Part shown: in pieces, positions 10,265-20,174 of the stretch
How positions within the stretch are numbered: position 1 is the stretch's first letter
Layout: each line of letters opens with the position of its first letter
From: Desulfarculales bacterium
Lineage (GTDB): Bacteria > Desulfobacterota > Desulfarculia > Desulfarculales > Desulfarculaceae
Length of the DNA: 46,401 bases
Direction: 5' to 3'
Assembly: GCA_031267815.1 (NCBI GenBank)
Contig: JAIRYI010000013.1
Location: 1 to 46,401 of the forward strand
The notes under the pieces: generated by a model
The model's database searches: none
Seen by the model: only the letters and a program-made list of their open reading frames with translations
Told to the model about the DNA's origin: nothing
Made by a program: the position numbers and the translations under genes

Positions 10265-11425
10265 ATGCTGCCTTTTATTGATTTGAAAACCCAGTATCAG
10301 CGCCTGAAACCGCAAATTGACCGGCGCATCGCTCAGGTGCTTGATCACGGACGCTTCATAATGGGCCCGGAAGTGGCGGAGTTGGAAACCGCCCTGGCCC
10401 TATATACCGGCGCCGGCAATGTCATCACCTGCTCCTCCGGCACTGACGCCCTGCAAATGGTGCTAATGGCCTGGGATATCGGTCCGGGAGACGCGGTCTT
10501 TGTCCCTGCCTTCACGTTCTTCGCCACCGCCGAAGTAGTTGCCCTTTTGGGCGCCACTCCGGTGTTGGTGGACGTGGACCCCGGCACTTTTAACATGAAC
10601 CCCAATGAACTGGAGATGGCTGTAAAGGCTTTCAAATACCAAAATGAATGTTTATATCCTCTGCCCGTAGGTCATGAACAACTTACTCCCAAAGCTATAA
10701 TTATCGTGGATCTGTTCGGTCAGCCCGCGGATTACCGCAAGTTGCTCTCCATTGCCCAGGCCTATGACCTTCTCACTCTGGAAGACGCGGCCCAGTCTTT
10801 CGGGGCCGGATATAAAAGCCACAAGACCGCCAATCTGGGCTGTCTGGCGGCGATTACCAGTTTTTTCCCGGCCAAACCTCTGGGATGCTTTGGTGACGGC
10901 GGAGCCATTTTCACCAATCATGAAAAACTGGCCGCAAGCTTGAAATCCATCCGCGCCCACGGCCAGGGCAATCACAAGTATGACCACCTGCGCCTGGGCC
11001 TCACTGCCCGCCTGGATACCGTGCAGGCGGCAATACTTTTACCTAAACTGGCTGTTTTTGATGAAGAGATCGCCGCCCGGCAGGAAGTGGCGGCCGGCTA
11101 TGAAAAACGTCTGGCCGGCAGCGGAATCACAACGCCTTACGCCCGCAGCGATATTCTGAGCGTGTGGTCGCAATACAGCATCCTTACTCCCCAACGGGAC
11201 GAAGTAGCGGAAGCTTTGCGCCGAAACGGCATACCCAGCAACATTTACTACCCCCGCTCCTTACATCAGCAGCCCGCCTTACGTTATCTGGGTTATCCGG
11301 AAGACAGTTTCGCTGTTTCACGCGGTCTGTGCGAAAAAATATTGAGTCTGCCCATGCATCCTTACCTGAAAAGCGAAGATCAGGACAGAATATGCCGGAT
11401 CATAATCCAGACTATAGAAAAATAA
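10265..11425 (+). CDS. DegT/DnrJ/EryC1/StrS sugar aminotransferase, WbpE-like
   Basis: This PLP enzyme transfers an amino group to a keto sugar nucleotide. Members closest in motif make the 3-amino group of UDP-2,3-diacetamido uronic acids for O-antigen. The 386-residue protein begins MLPFIDLKTQY, with AAGAGGG before the ATG at 10265; an upstream extension to 10148 lies in repeat sequence. The PLP lysine is K204 in SFFPAKPLGCFGDGGAI, and SSGTDALQ at 58-65 and LEDAAQSFGA at 172-181 are family cofactor motifs. It is followed 34 nt later by a WlbA-type dehydrogenase that would make its substrate. Exact sugar specificity is inference. Confidence 0.9.
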   Translation: MLPFIDLKTQYQRLKPQIDRRIAQVLDHGRFIMGPEVAELETALALYTGAGNVITCSSGTDALQMVLMAWDIGPGDAVFVPAFTFFATAEVVALLGATPVLVDVDPGTFNMNPNELEMAVKAFKYQNECLYPLPVGHEQLTPKAIIIVDLFGQPADYRKLLSIAQAYDLLTLEDAAQSFGAGYKSHKTANLGCLAAITSFFPAKPLGCFGDGGAIFTNHEKLAASLKSIRAHGQGNHKYDHLRLGLTARLDTVQAAILLPKLAVFDEEIAARQEVAAGYEKRLAGSGITTPYARSDILSVWSQYSILTPQRDEVAEALRRNGIPSNIYYPRSLHQQPALRYLGYPEDSFAVSRGLCEKILSLPMHPYLKSEDQDRICRIIIQTIEK

Positions 11426-11459
11426 ACTTATTGCTTTTAAAAAATAAAGGGGGCTTTGG

Positions 11460-12512
11460 GTGTTTCCCACAATTCCGGAACGCAGAATTAAAGTGGCGGT
11501 AGTTGGCTGCGGACGCATTTCCGCCAACCATTTTAAATCCATCACTCAACATCAGCAGGATCTGCAACTGGTGGCGGTTTGCGACAGCGATCCGCAAATC
11601 GCCGCCTTACATGCCGAACGTTATCAAGTGCCCGCCTATTCCGACTATGAGCTTATGTTGAGCATGAGCGACTGTGATTTAGTGTGCCTGTGTTCGCCCA
11701 GCGGCCTGCACTCCGGACAGACGGTTGCCGCCGCGCGGCATGGCCGCCATGTGATGACGGAAAAACCTATGGCTACCCGATGGAAAGACGGGCTCAATAT
11801 GGTAGCCGCCTGCGACGCGGCTAATGTACGTCTGTTTGTGGTCAAGCAAAACCGGCGCAACCATACCCTGCAAATACTGAAACGGGCTGTTGAGGAAAAA
11901 CGCTTCGGCCAGATTTACCTCGTTCATCTCAATATATTCTGGACCAGGCCACAGGAATATTATGACTCCTCATCCTGGCGGGGCACCTGGGAAATGGATG
12001 GCGGGGCTTTTATGAATCAGGCCAGTCATTATGTGGATTTGCTGGACTGGCTTATCGGTCCGGTGAGTGACGTCCAGGCCATGACCGCTACCCTCGGCCG
12101 CGATATTGAAGTGGAAGATACCGGCGTTATGAATGTCCGCTGGCGTAACGGGGCCTTGGGAAGCATGAGCGTGACCATGCTCACCTACCCGCAAAATATG
12201 GAAGGCTCCATCACTGTTATTGGGGAAAAAGGCACGGTCAGGATAGGCGGAATAGCGGTAAATAAAATAGAACACTGGCAGTTTGCTGAAAATAAAGATT
12301 ACGATCAGGATATCGGCCAGATAAGCTACCATACTTCTTCAGTCTATGGCTTTGGTCATCCCCTCTATTACCAAAACGTAATAGATGTACTCAGAGGTAG
12401 AGCGGAGCCGGAGACCGATGGCCGGGAAGGTCTTAAATCCTTGGAAATTCTGATCGCCTGCTATTTATCGGCCCGGGATCGGCGTACGGTTTCCCTGCCT
12501 TTGGAATATTAA
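11460..12512 (+). CDS. Gfo/Idh/MocA oxidoreductase, WlbA/WbpB-like
   Basis: Likely oxidises C3 of UDP-N-acetylglucosaminuronate, giving the 3-keto sugar used by the adjacent aminotransferase. The GTG start at 11460 has AAAGGGGG 6-7 nt upstream. The 350-residue protein has the Rossmann motif VVGCGRISANH at 14-24, the conserved EKP at 101-103 with K102, and the catalytic-region ASHYVDLLDWL with H190 and D193. The partner acetyltransferase (WbpD) and epimerase (WbpI) are not here, so the pathway must be completed elsewhere or the pair serves another amino sugar. Confidence 0.88.
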   Translation: MFPTIPERRIKVAVVGCGRISANHFKSITQHQQDLQLVAVCDSDPQIAALHAERYQVPAYSDYELMLSMSDCDLVCLCSPSGLHSGQTVAAARHGRHVMTEKPMATRWKDGLNMVAACDAANVRLFVVKQNRRNHTLQILKRAVEEKRFGQIYLVHLNIFWTRPQEYYDSSSWRGTWEMDGGAFMNQASHYVDLLDWLIGPVSDVQAMTATLGRDIEVEDTGVMNVRWRNGALGSMSVTMLTYPQNMEGSITVIGEKGTVRIGGIAVNKIEHWQFAENKDYDQDIGQISYHTSSVYGFGHPLYYQNVIDVLRGRAEPETDGREGLKSLEILIACYLSARDRRTVSLPLEY

Positions 12513-12566
12513 TTCTACCGCAGGCGATAAAACAAACCAGCTAATCTGCCTAATCTGCCGCGGTTT

Positions 12567-12743
12567 TCAGATAACCAGACATTTTACTTGCAGGTCGGAC
12601 AATACCTCCTTTATGCTTAATGGGCAGAGCGGCCTGTCGAAATTGGCGCAGCAGCGCCGGATTTCGTCCCATTCCATATGCCGGCAACGCAAACAATACA
12701 TTTCAGGTTCAAACATTTTAAAATTCAAGGCATTTTGTTCCAT
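12567..12743 (-). CDS. Hypothetical 58-residue Cys-rich protein
   Basis: An ATG at 12743 opens a 58-codon frame on the minus strand in the otherwise empty 556 bp between two plus-strand genes. It has six cysteines, C17 and C20 as CLRC, C31-C32, C40 and C55, around the segment RHMEWDEIRR and the phrase ANFDRPLCPLS. This C-x2-C / CC / C pattern looks like a small zinc or Fe-S knuckle. The Shine-Dalgarno is weak (GGGA about 8 nt upstream), and I do not recognise a family. The non-random composition is the main support; it may be chance. Confidence 0.42.
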   Translation of the reverse strand: MEQNALNFKMFEPEMYCLRCRHMEWDEIRRCCANFDRPLCPLSIKEVLSDLQVKCLVI

Positions 12744-13021
12744 GCAGCATTTCCCGTCAGACAGATGTTAATTTTTTTAAATGGCCGTCAGCAGCCGTTG
12801 CCCTTGGCAACCTACAATTCCCGTTCCAAAGTTGTTGCAATTGCGGTGCCAAAATTTTAATAAATTTTATTTTTTTATTATCAATAATATCAATATGATA
12901 TAAGTAAAATTAAAAACGCGGCCTATCGCGGCAAAGAATATTTTGCCTGGCAGGCAAATTGACCGCTTGCCCACAGGCCAGGAGGCATCACTCTCCGCCG
13001 GATGCCAGGCAAGACGGATTA

Positions 13022-13030
13022 TGGTATAAT
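13022..13030 (+). promoter_or_regulatory. Extended -10 promoter of the SAP/Rho_N protein
   Basis: TGGTATAAT is a perfect extended -10 (TG-N-TATAAT). No good -35 is present 17 bp upstream, as is common for extended -10 promoters. The start would be near 13037, about 30 nt before the ATG. The 280 bp further upstream are AT-rich and otherwise empty, apart from a 6-bp stem GTTGCC/GGCAAC at 12797-12811. Confidence 0.6.
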
Positions 13031-13068
13031 ATCAACCAAAAATAAATATGGTGTTAAGGAGGTAAGTA

Positions 13069-13311
13069 ATGACTGACACAAAAAACGCGAGCAAGGTAAG
13101 GCAAGGCGGGGACGCCCTGAGCAACAGCGGCCCCAATATGACCTATTTAAAGGAAATGGCCAAAAAGCTGGGAGTCAGTAACTACTCCAAACTCAATAAA
13201 GCCGACCTCATTCATAACATCCAGATTGCCGAAGGATATACTCCCTGCTATGGCTCGGTCACAGTCTGCACCCAAAATCAATGTCTGTTCCGCAAGGCCT
13301 GTCTGACCTAA
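13069..13311 (+). CDS. SAP/Rho_N-domain small protein with C-terminal Cys motif
   Basis: Translation is well supported by AAGGAGGT placed 6 nt before the ATG. In the 80-residue protein, residues 24-55 (YLKEMAKKLGVSNYSKLNKADLIHNIQ) match the Rho N-terminal/SAP-like helix-extended loop-helix fold, which binds nucleic acid. The tail has C60, C67, C72 and C78, a pattern I associate with short deltaproteobacterial proteins of this type and perhaps a metal site. It has its own promoter and terminator, so it is a monocistronic unit. Confidence 0.85.
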   Translation: MTDTKNASKVRQGGDALSNSGPNMTYLKEMAKKLGVSNYSKLNKADLIHNIQIAEGYTPCYGSVTVCTQNQCLFRKACLT

Positions 13312-13318
13312 AGAAAAG

Positions 13319-13341
13319 CCGCCGCTTTTTTGAAGCGGCGG
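13319..13341 (+). terminator. Terminator hairpin after the SAP/Rho_N gene
   Basis: CCGCCGCTT (13319-13327) pairs with AAGCGGCGG (13333-13341) across a TTTTG loop, starting 8 nt after the stop codon. Only a short T run (TTTT at 13348-13351) follows, so efficiency is uncertain. Confidence 0.6.
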
Positions 13342-13424
13342 GGACGGTTTTATCGCATTTTCAGCGCGGCTTCATATCCCAATCTCCCGTTTTCAGCAGA
13401 ATTAACTGAAAATAGGAATATTGC

Positions 13425-14684
13425 TCAACTGTTGGGTTTGGCCGGCCTGGATACTATCTGAGTGGGTTCCTTGTCGCTAAAAGCATTGCGCAAAAGCATT
13501 CTGGCCAGTTCTTTGGCGCTCTGCCCGCGGACTTTCCCATGCACCATCAGACAGGCTACAGCATAACTGCGCCCATTTTTAGGATCTTGCGCAATCCCCA
13601 CAAACCACTCATAATGCTCATTAATCTGATGCCGGGAGATGGTGCCGGTTTTGCCGCCGATAAACAAATTTCTTAATACCGGGTCGCTGGAGGCCTGGCG
13701 AAACTGAGCGCGCGCCGTGCCTTCCTTTACAGTGGCCTCAAACATGCCCAACATATGAGCGGCGGTTTTGGGGCTGACGATTCGGCCCAGAGAACGAGGC
13801 CCGCCCTGATAGAGAATATCGCCTTTGTTGGAGCTTACCTGCCTGACTACGTAGGGTTCCATAAGCCGTCCGCCGTTGACGAACACGCCTCCCAGCAAGG
13901 CGGCGTGCAGAGGGCTGATGGTGGTGTCGCGGTTATAACCGGATGCCAGTTCGCCCAGAGCAAACTGGCCGGAAACAGGAGCCAGGGAACTTACGGCCAG
14001 AGGTAATTCAAAGGGGATGGCGCTTTCAAAACCCAGAGCCCGCCCATACCAGAGCAGCAGATCCCGTCCCAGAAGATGAATGCCCAAATTGGCGAAAACC
14101 GGATTATTGGAAGCCGCAAAGCTCTGGCGCAAAGTCACTTTATTACCCTGGGCCGGACGCCCCGGCCTGATCTGGCTGGCATAAAGCGTATGGGGGCGGC
14201 CCACATAAGTAAGATTGCTGTTGGGGGTGAGGTTGGTTTCTTCCACCGCGGCGGCGGCGGTCACTATTTTAAACAGGGAGGCGGCCGGGGGGTCGGCGCT
14301 AAGAGCCACTCTGGGGTCAGGCCGCTTGCCCTTGGCTCCGGCCATAACCAGCACCTGGCCGGTTTGGGCGTCCAGCAGCACCAGAGAAGCGCGCACTGAT
14401 TTGGATTTTACTAAAAGATCCTCCGCCTGACTTTGTAACTGCGGCCATAGGGTCGATTCCACTAAAACGGAACCCTGTCCGGTCTTCAGTACAATGCTCG
14501 GGTTACTGACCAACTGGCTGAGGTTGCCTGCCAGAACTCCGGCAAGCTGGGCTTTGCTCAAGGTTGCCGCGGCCCGGACAGGCCCGGCCGCCGGCCAGAG
14601 CGAGATAAAAACCAGGGCGGCAAATAACAGCAGTATCCGCCTGAATAAAAATTTTCTGTAATTATAATCAGCTATATTTTCCAT
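13425..14684 (-). CDS. Penicillin-binding protein, single transpeptidase domain
   Basis: A secreted or membrane-anchored D,D-transpeptidase-like enzyme that would crosslink peptidoglycan. In the 419-residue protein, residues 11-40 are a signal/anchor segment ending PVRAAA. The three serine-acyltransferase motifs are present: S136-x-x-K139 (ASLFKI), S192-N193-N194 and K345-T-G. There is no transglycosylase domain and little N-terminal pedestal, so it is shorter than FtsI/PbpA. The ATG at 14684 follows GGGAG by 9 nt; a TTG directly before it is an alternative. No other wall genes are adjacent. Confidence 0.9.
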   Translation of the reverse strand: MENIADYNYRKFLFRRILLLFAALVFISLWPAAGPVRAAATLSKAQLAGVLAGNLSQLVSNPSIVLKTGQGSVLVESTLWPQLQSQAEDLLVKSKSVRASLVLLDAQTGQVLVMAGAKGKRPDPRVALSADPPAASLFKIVTAAAAVEETNLTPNSNLTYVGRPHTLYASQIRPGRPAQGNKVTLRQSFAASNNPVFANLGIHLLGRDLLLWYGRALGFESAIPFELPLAVSSLAPVSGQFALGELASGYNRDTTISPLHAALLGGVFVNGGRLMEPYVVRQVSSNKGDILYQGGPRSLGRIVSPKTAAHMLGMFEATVKEGTARAQFRQASSDPVLRNLFIGGKTGTISRHQINEHYEWFVGIAQDPKNGRSYAVACLMVHGKVRGQSAKELARMLLRNAFSDKEPTQIVSRPAKPNS

Positions 14685-14755
14685 CAAATAATTCTCCCGC
14701 CGCCAGGACCCGGCCGGAAACGGCCCGAAGTCCCTTAAGTTCTGAGCTTACCGCC

Positions 14756-16072
<1,317 letters not shown>

Positions 16073-16156
16073 CTATTATAACAAATAATCCTGTAAGGCA
16101 AAAATCAAACCCTTTCGCCAATCCCAACCGCAGACAAACAGGAATCAGCGCAAAAT

Positions 16157-16185
16157 TTGAAATTATATGCAACCCTATATAAAAT
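16157..16185 (+). promoter_or_regulatory. Promoter of the AcuA-like gene
   Basis: TTGAAA at 16157-16162 and TAAAAT at 16180-16185 are 17 bp apart in the divergent region between serS and the acetyltransferase gene. Confidence 0.5.
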
Positions 16186-16246
16186 ATATCGATTCAACAC
16201 CTAAAAAACTTTAACTTTTTTTGGGTCCATAATATAGTTATCCATT

Positions 16247-16852
16247 ATGGAACTGAGCATGACCGGCAGTGCCGGACAGATTGAAATAATATCCGGGTTA
16301 AACGGCGCGGACATTTTGTCTTTGAATTTTCACCCTGGTCTGGGCGAGTTTGACGATTACCGTTCCATTTTGAGCAGCCCCGCGGCTTTGGCCCATGAAG
16401 CTTCCCTGGAAAACGCCAGAACGGCGCTGGCCTTAAATGAAGGAGAAATTTTGGGCTATGTGGTGATCCGTCCGCCTCTGGCAGGAGAGCGCTGGGGGCG
16501 TATGCCGATTATGCGGGAAATATTTTGCGAGCTGGCCCGAGGTATGCGGGGCCGGAATATAATGCAAGCCCTGCTTAAAGCAATTCACCAGGACCCTGAT
16601 CAGGAAAAACTGATTTATTACTTGCTGGGCTATTCCTGGCATTGGGATTTAAACGGCTCCGGCCGGAGCGGGCTGGAATACCGGCAAAGCATTATCAGTC
16701 TGGTGGCGCCTTATGCTTATAAAGAATACCCGACTAATGACCCCAACGTGGGGCTACATGGGGAAAATATTTTTATGGCCCGTTTGGGCGCCGGCATTTC
16801 ACCCCAGGAAAGAAGGGCTTTCAGCAGGCTGTTGTTCGGCATAAATGAATAG
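16247..16852 (+). CDS. AcuA-like GNAT acetyltransferase
   Basis: The 201-residue protein resembles AcuA, the Bacillus acetyltransferase that inactivates acetyl-CoA synthetase by lysine acetylation. The best evidence is the C-terminal half: GYSWHWDLNGSGRSGLEYRQ, the TNDPNVGLHGENIFMARLG stretch and the GNAT core RPPLAGERWGRM to FCELARGMRGRNIMQALL. Two starts are possible, ATG at 16247 without Shine-Dalgarno and ATG at 16259 with GGAA 8 nt upstream. No acuB, acuC or acs gene is adjacent, so its target is unknown. Confidence 0.75.
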   Translation: MELSMTGSAGQIEIISGLNGADILSLNFHPGLGEFDDYRSILSSPAALAHEASLENARTALALNEGEILGYVVIRPPLAGERWGRMPIMREIFCELARGMRGRNIMQALLKAIHQDPDQEKLIYYLLGYSWHWDLNGSGRSGLEYRQSIISLVAPYAYKEYPTNDPNVGLHGENIFMARLGAGISPQERRAFSRLLFGINE

Positions 16853-16860
16853 AGTTCATT

Positions 16861-16944
16861 TCATAAATCACCTGCCAGGTGATTTATGAGGATCACATCG
16901 CCCCAAAACTGAAGTTTGGGGTTCGGTCCCGCCGCTATGGCGGC
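16861..16944. repeat. Three consecutive hairpins between convergent genes
   Basis: TCATAAATCACCTG at 16861-16874 is exactly complementary to 16876-16889. CCCCAAA/TTTGGGG (16901-16921) and GCCGC/GCGGC (16931-16944) follow. They fill the space between the convergent AcuA-like and asparaginase genes and could end transcription from both sides, although T runs are lacking. The left part, TCATTTCATAAAT from 16857, and the GCCGC stem followed by GCCGGAT are shared with the element at 10129-10197. Confidence 0.65.
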
Positions 16945-16955
16945 AAAGCCGGATC

Positions 16956-17891
16956 TTAAAATGACGATTCCGTCTGGCTCAACTCCAGCATCAAATTGAT
17001 TCTGGCCTGCAGAGGTCCGTCCCAGCCGGAACCCCTCAGGCAGGAGGCGTCCCCTCTCTCCCGGCCGCCAACCCATCCGCAACCGGTACGCGAGCTGATC
17101 ACCACGCGTAGCCCCTGTTTGACCGCCGCCAACAGCGTTGCTTCCATAGCCAGCGACACGCTTCCATCGCCAGGGGCGGAATACACAAGTCCTCTCATAC
17201 CCTGGCGCAGACCGCTGGCAATATATTCTCTGACCATAACCGTATTCATGCCCACATGACCGGACAAAAGCCCGACTAAAGGCAAGCGCGTCCCTTCCGG
17301 CAGAGAAAAAGAGGCCTGCCCTGAAGGCCAGTCCCGATGTGTGCGGGGGATCAGACCGTACATCTGGCCCAGCTCGCCGCCGGGCGAACTGAAGGCATTG
17401 AGGCGGCTGGCCGCGGTTTTTGCCGCCTCCGCTCCATCATAAAACAAATCATGCATAAGGAGCATGACTCCCCGTGCCCCTGGCCAGGCAGCCAGATGCA
17501 GACTCTGCAAAAGGTTAAAGGGGCCGTCGGGGCTGAAATGGCCGGGCGGACGCATGGCTCCGGTCAGTATTACCGGCCGGGCGGCATTGATTGTCTTGCT
17601 CAAAAAAAAGGCTGTCTCTTCCATCGTGTCAGTGCCATGGGCTATAACCACACCCCTGCTCCGCTTCAATGCCGTTTCCACCGCTCCTGCCAGGATGAGC
17701 CAATCTTCCTGGCTCATTTCCCGGCTGTCCATTTGAAACAACTGCTTCACCTGTACCGGAGCGGGTAAAGGTTCAAGGCCCCGCAGCAAATCCTGGCCGG
17801 GGACAGATCCAGCGCTGTAACTTCCGTCTTCCTCGCTTTTGCCGGCAATAGTGCCGCCCGTGGCTATTAAAGTAATATTCTTTTCAGACAT
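16956..17891 (-). CDS. L-asparaginase
   Basis: Hydrolyses asparagine to aspartate and ammonia. The 311-residue protein has both Thr-containing signatures: ATGGTIAG with T14 near the N terminus and AHGTDTMEETA with T87-D88. RPVILTGAMRPP is also typical. The ATG at 17891 follows AAAGGAAA by 7 nt. No signal peptide is seen, so the enzyme is probably cytosolic; it could equally be annotated ansA or ansB, and I leave the symbol open. Confidence 0.93.
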   Translation of the reverse strand: MSEKNITLIATGGTIAGKSEEDGSYSAGSVPGQDLLRGLEPLPAPVQVKQLFQMDSREMSQEDWLILAGAVETALKRSRGVVIAHGTDTMEETAFFLSKTINAARPVILTGAMRPPGHFSPDGPFNLLQSLHLAAWPGARGVMLLMHDLFYDGAEAAKTAASRLNAFSSPGGELGQMYGLIPRTHRDWPSGQASFSLPEGTRLPLVGLLSGHVGMNTVMVREYIASGLRQGMRGLVYSAPGDGSVSLAMEATLLAAVKQGLRVVISSRTGCGWVGGRERGDASCLRGSGWDGPLQARINLMLELSQTESSF

Positions 17892-17993
17892 AAACTTTCC
17901 TTTCCCCGGCAACAAGGCCCGCGCTTATAGCAGGCATCCTCCGGCTATAAGAATTTGCGCGGCCAATTCTCCCGCCCGAGGCACGCGAACAAT

Positions 17994-19439
17994 TTAATCA
18001 GCGTTAACCGGCAAGTTAACCGGCAGTAATCCCATCTCTTTTCCCGTTATCTCCAGACGCTGCAACGCCTGTTGGCGCAAGCCGCCGCTAAGATCCATGC
18101 CGGCTAAAACATAACCCAGAAGAGTGACCGATAAAATAACCGCCGCCAGCAAAGCCAGGCAGCGGCCTAAAAAACGTCCCTGCCCCGCCGCCGCCCGGCC
18201 GGGTACGGCCTGACGCATGGCTTCCACCCTCTGGGCAATGGAAAAATGATGCCAGGACGGCGCGCTGCGGGATCCGGCGCCGCTCAGGCCGGCAATTCGT
18301 TCCAGCGCTCCGATCATGGATTCCGGCCCGCGCATAAGATCCAGAGCGAAAAAATCAGCCTGGCGCTCGGTCTGGCGCATAAAAAAACCCAGGACAAAGC
18401 GCAGATAAAAGAGCAGCAAAGCCAGCATGGGCAAAGACAGCAATATGCGCCACAAAATTTCCCAGGAACCGTAAGTAAGCAGAAATCCGGCCCCCAGACG
18501 GGTGGCGGCCAGACCGTATAAGCCCAAATTAATGAGGGCGTTAATGGGTTCGCTCAAAGCGTAAGCCAGGAGTAAATAACCGGCCAGAAGCAGCGCATAG
18601 ATGAGCATATGGCGGTAGTGTAAATGCCCGGCCTCATGGGCCGCCACCGCCGCCAACTGGCTGGGACTCAAATGTTTCAGCAGAGCCGGGGTTATAAGCA
18701 GATAACGCAGGCCAGGGATAAAACCCAGTACCGCGGCAGTAAGGGCGCGGCTGTTAAGAACCGGCCACAGGCATATTTTATTTATCTTGACTCCGCTGGC
18801 CGCCAGTATCTGCCGCAGAGGAAGTAGAGCCGGGCCGCTCAAAGGCGGGCAGCGCCACCACAGTTTCATCACAGGGGGCAGGACGATGAGCATTAAGAGG
18901 AAAAAGATAAACAGAAACACTATCCAGCCGGCCTCGCTTTCCCAAAAGCGCCTGCTCCCGGCCCAGAATAAATTGAAAACGTCGCGGATCATCGCGGCCA
19001 TGAACCAGGGGAATACCAGGGGAGCCACAAAACTCAGTCTGGCTCTGACTCCGGGCGGGTTGAGTTCCCAGGGAGACAAAGCCCACCACACAACCCCCAT
19101 ATGCAATAAAAACAGGGCCGCGGCCGCAAAACTGCTCAATATCTCCAGGCTGGCCATAAAGGCCCAGGCATTGAGCTGGCTTTTCAAATTAAAATAAGCG
19201 CAAATCACAAGCAGGCCCAAAAGAGAAATTAACTGGGTGCGAAAAATCAGGACCGGGAAAGAAGAAATTCCGGCCTGGAAGCGGCAGCGGGCCAGAATAC
19301 GCAGGCCAAGACATAAACAAGCGATAAAACCGGCGTCAGCCAGAAAAGACCGCCACAAGGGAACAAGCGGCCCTTCCGCCAGGCCGGCTTCGAACACGGC
19401 CATAAAAATGATGAAAAAGAATAATTGGCTTGTGAACAA
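17994..19439 (-). CDS. Membrane-bound M48-family zinc metallopeptidase
   Basis: The 481-residue protein has several hydrophobic segments in its first 200 residues and two more around the catalytic region, as in HtpX/Ste24-type membrane proteases. The zinc motif HEAGH is at 268-272, and TERQADFFALDLM downstream supplies the third ligand region. Substrate is unknown; quality control of membrane proteins is the usual role. The frame opens with a TTG at 19439 with AGGT upstream; an ATG at 19403 would remove 12 residues. The secreted-protein gene at 19572 diverges from it. Confidence 0.88.
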   Translation of the reverse strand: MFTSQLFFFIIFMAVFEAGLAEGPLVPLWRSFLADAGFIACLCLGLRILARCRFQAGISSFPVLIFRTQLISLLGLLVICAYFNLKSQLNAWAFMASLEILSSFAAAALFLLHMGVVWWALSPWELNPPGVRARLSFVAPLVFPWFMAAMIRDVFNLFWAGSRRFWESEAGWIVFLFIFFLLMLIVLPPVMKLWWRCPPLSGPALLPLRQILAASGVKINKICLWPVLNSRALTAAVLGFIPGLRYLLITPALLKHLSPSQLAAVAAHEAGHLHYRHMLIYALLLAGYLLLAYALSEPINALINLGLYGLAATRLGAGFLLTYGSWEILWRILLSLPMLALLLFYLRFVLGFFMRQTERQADFFALDLMRGPESMIGALERIAGLSGAGSRSAPSWHHFSIAQRVEAMRQAVPGRAAAGQGRFLGRCLALLAAVILSVTLLGYVLAGMDLSGGLRQQALQRLEITGKEMGLLPVNLPVNAD

Positions 19440-19571
19440 CGCCCGTACCTGCCGGTATAATTTAAGAGGAAATAATTTAACAAGGCCATGGTTGTGACAG
19501 CCTGACTGCCCTAATATGTTTACAATTTTACCATATCACGGTTGAGCGACAAACCGGCGGCGGGAGCGGAT

Positions 19572-20174
19572 GTGAACAAATCCGGACCTAATTTAAAGCT
19601 ATTTTTATATGTTCTGCTGCTCCAGTTCATGTGGCCCGGCCCGGCTCTGCCTAGCCAGAGTCCAACGGTTTACCTGCAACTCAGCAACGGGCTGGAATTG
19701 TCTTTACCCGCCCAGTGGCAGACAAACGGCCCTAAGGGGCCGCTTATCCTGGAGGCCTGTCACTGGCTTGATGATGAAACTCCCGGCCTGCGCCTGCTGA
19801 TATACCGGCGTTCTCCCCTGCCGTTACTGAGTTCCCGGCAGTTGGAGATGATTCAAGCCAGCCGCGATGAGTTCACAGACCGTCTGCGCGCAATGCTGGA
19901 AGCCGGCCGGGGCACCGAAACAGAAGCTGGCCGGCCCGCCATTGACTCCTGGCAGGGTTGCCGCTCCTGGTTCCAAGGAGACTTGTTTATGGTGGGCGTG
20001 GCTTATAGCTGGAGGCAAAACGGACGCCTCTGGCAGGGTGAAAGCATATGGATTCTATCTGTCCGGGGCAACTATTGCCTGGCCTTCTACTGGCGGGAGG
20101 GCATGGGGGATTATTACGCCCCCCTGATCAGGCAGGCGCTTGCCTCTGTACGCTTGAGAGAGGAGCAAAGTTGA
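19572..20174 (+). CDS. Secreted protein of unknown function
   Basis: I prefer the GTG at 19572, which has GGGAG 5 nt upstream and gives a clean signal peptide (LKLFLYVLLLQFMWPGPALPS); a TTG at 19542 is the longer option. The mature part of about 170 residues begins with a beta-rich stretch (VYLQLSNGLELSLPAQW) and contains two Cys and many Trp. The layout resembles small PsbP/LpqN-like periplasmic proteins but I see no diagnostic motif. No function is assigned. Confidence 0.75.
   Translation: MNKSGPNLKLFLYVLLLQFMWPGPALPSQSPTVYLQLSNGLELSLPAQWQTNGPKGPLILEACHWLDDETPGLRLLIYRRSPLPLLSSRQLEMIQASRDEFTDRLRAMLEAGRGTETEAGRPAIDSWQGCRSWFQGDLFMVGVAYSWRQNGRLWQGESIWILSVRGNYCLAFYWREGMGDYYAPLIRQALASVRLREEQS

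Noticed and set aside
12678-12860. 60-codon plus-strand frame
   Set aside because: No Shine-Dalgarno, low-complexity AT-rich end, and it overlaps the better Cys-rich frame on the other strand.
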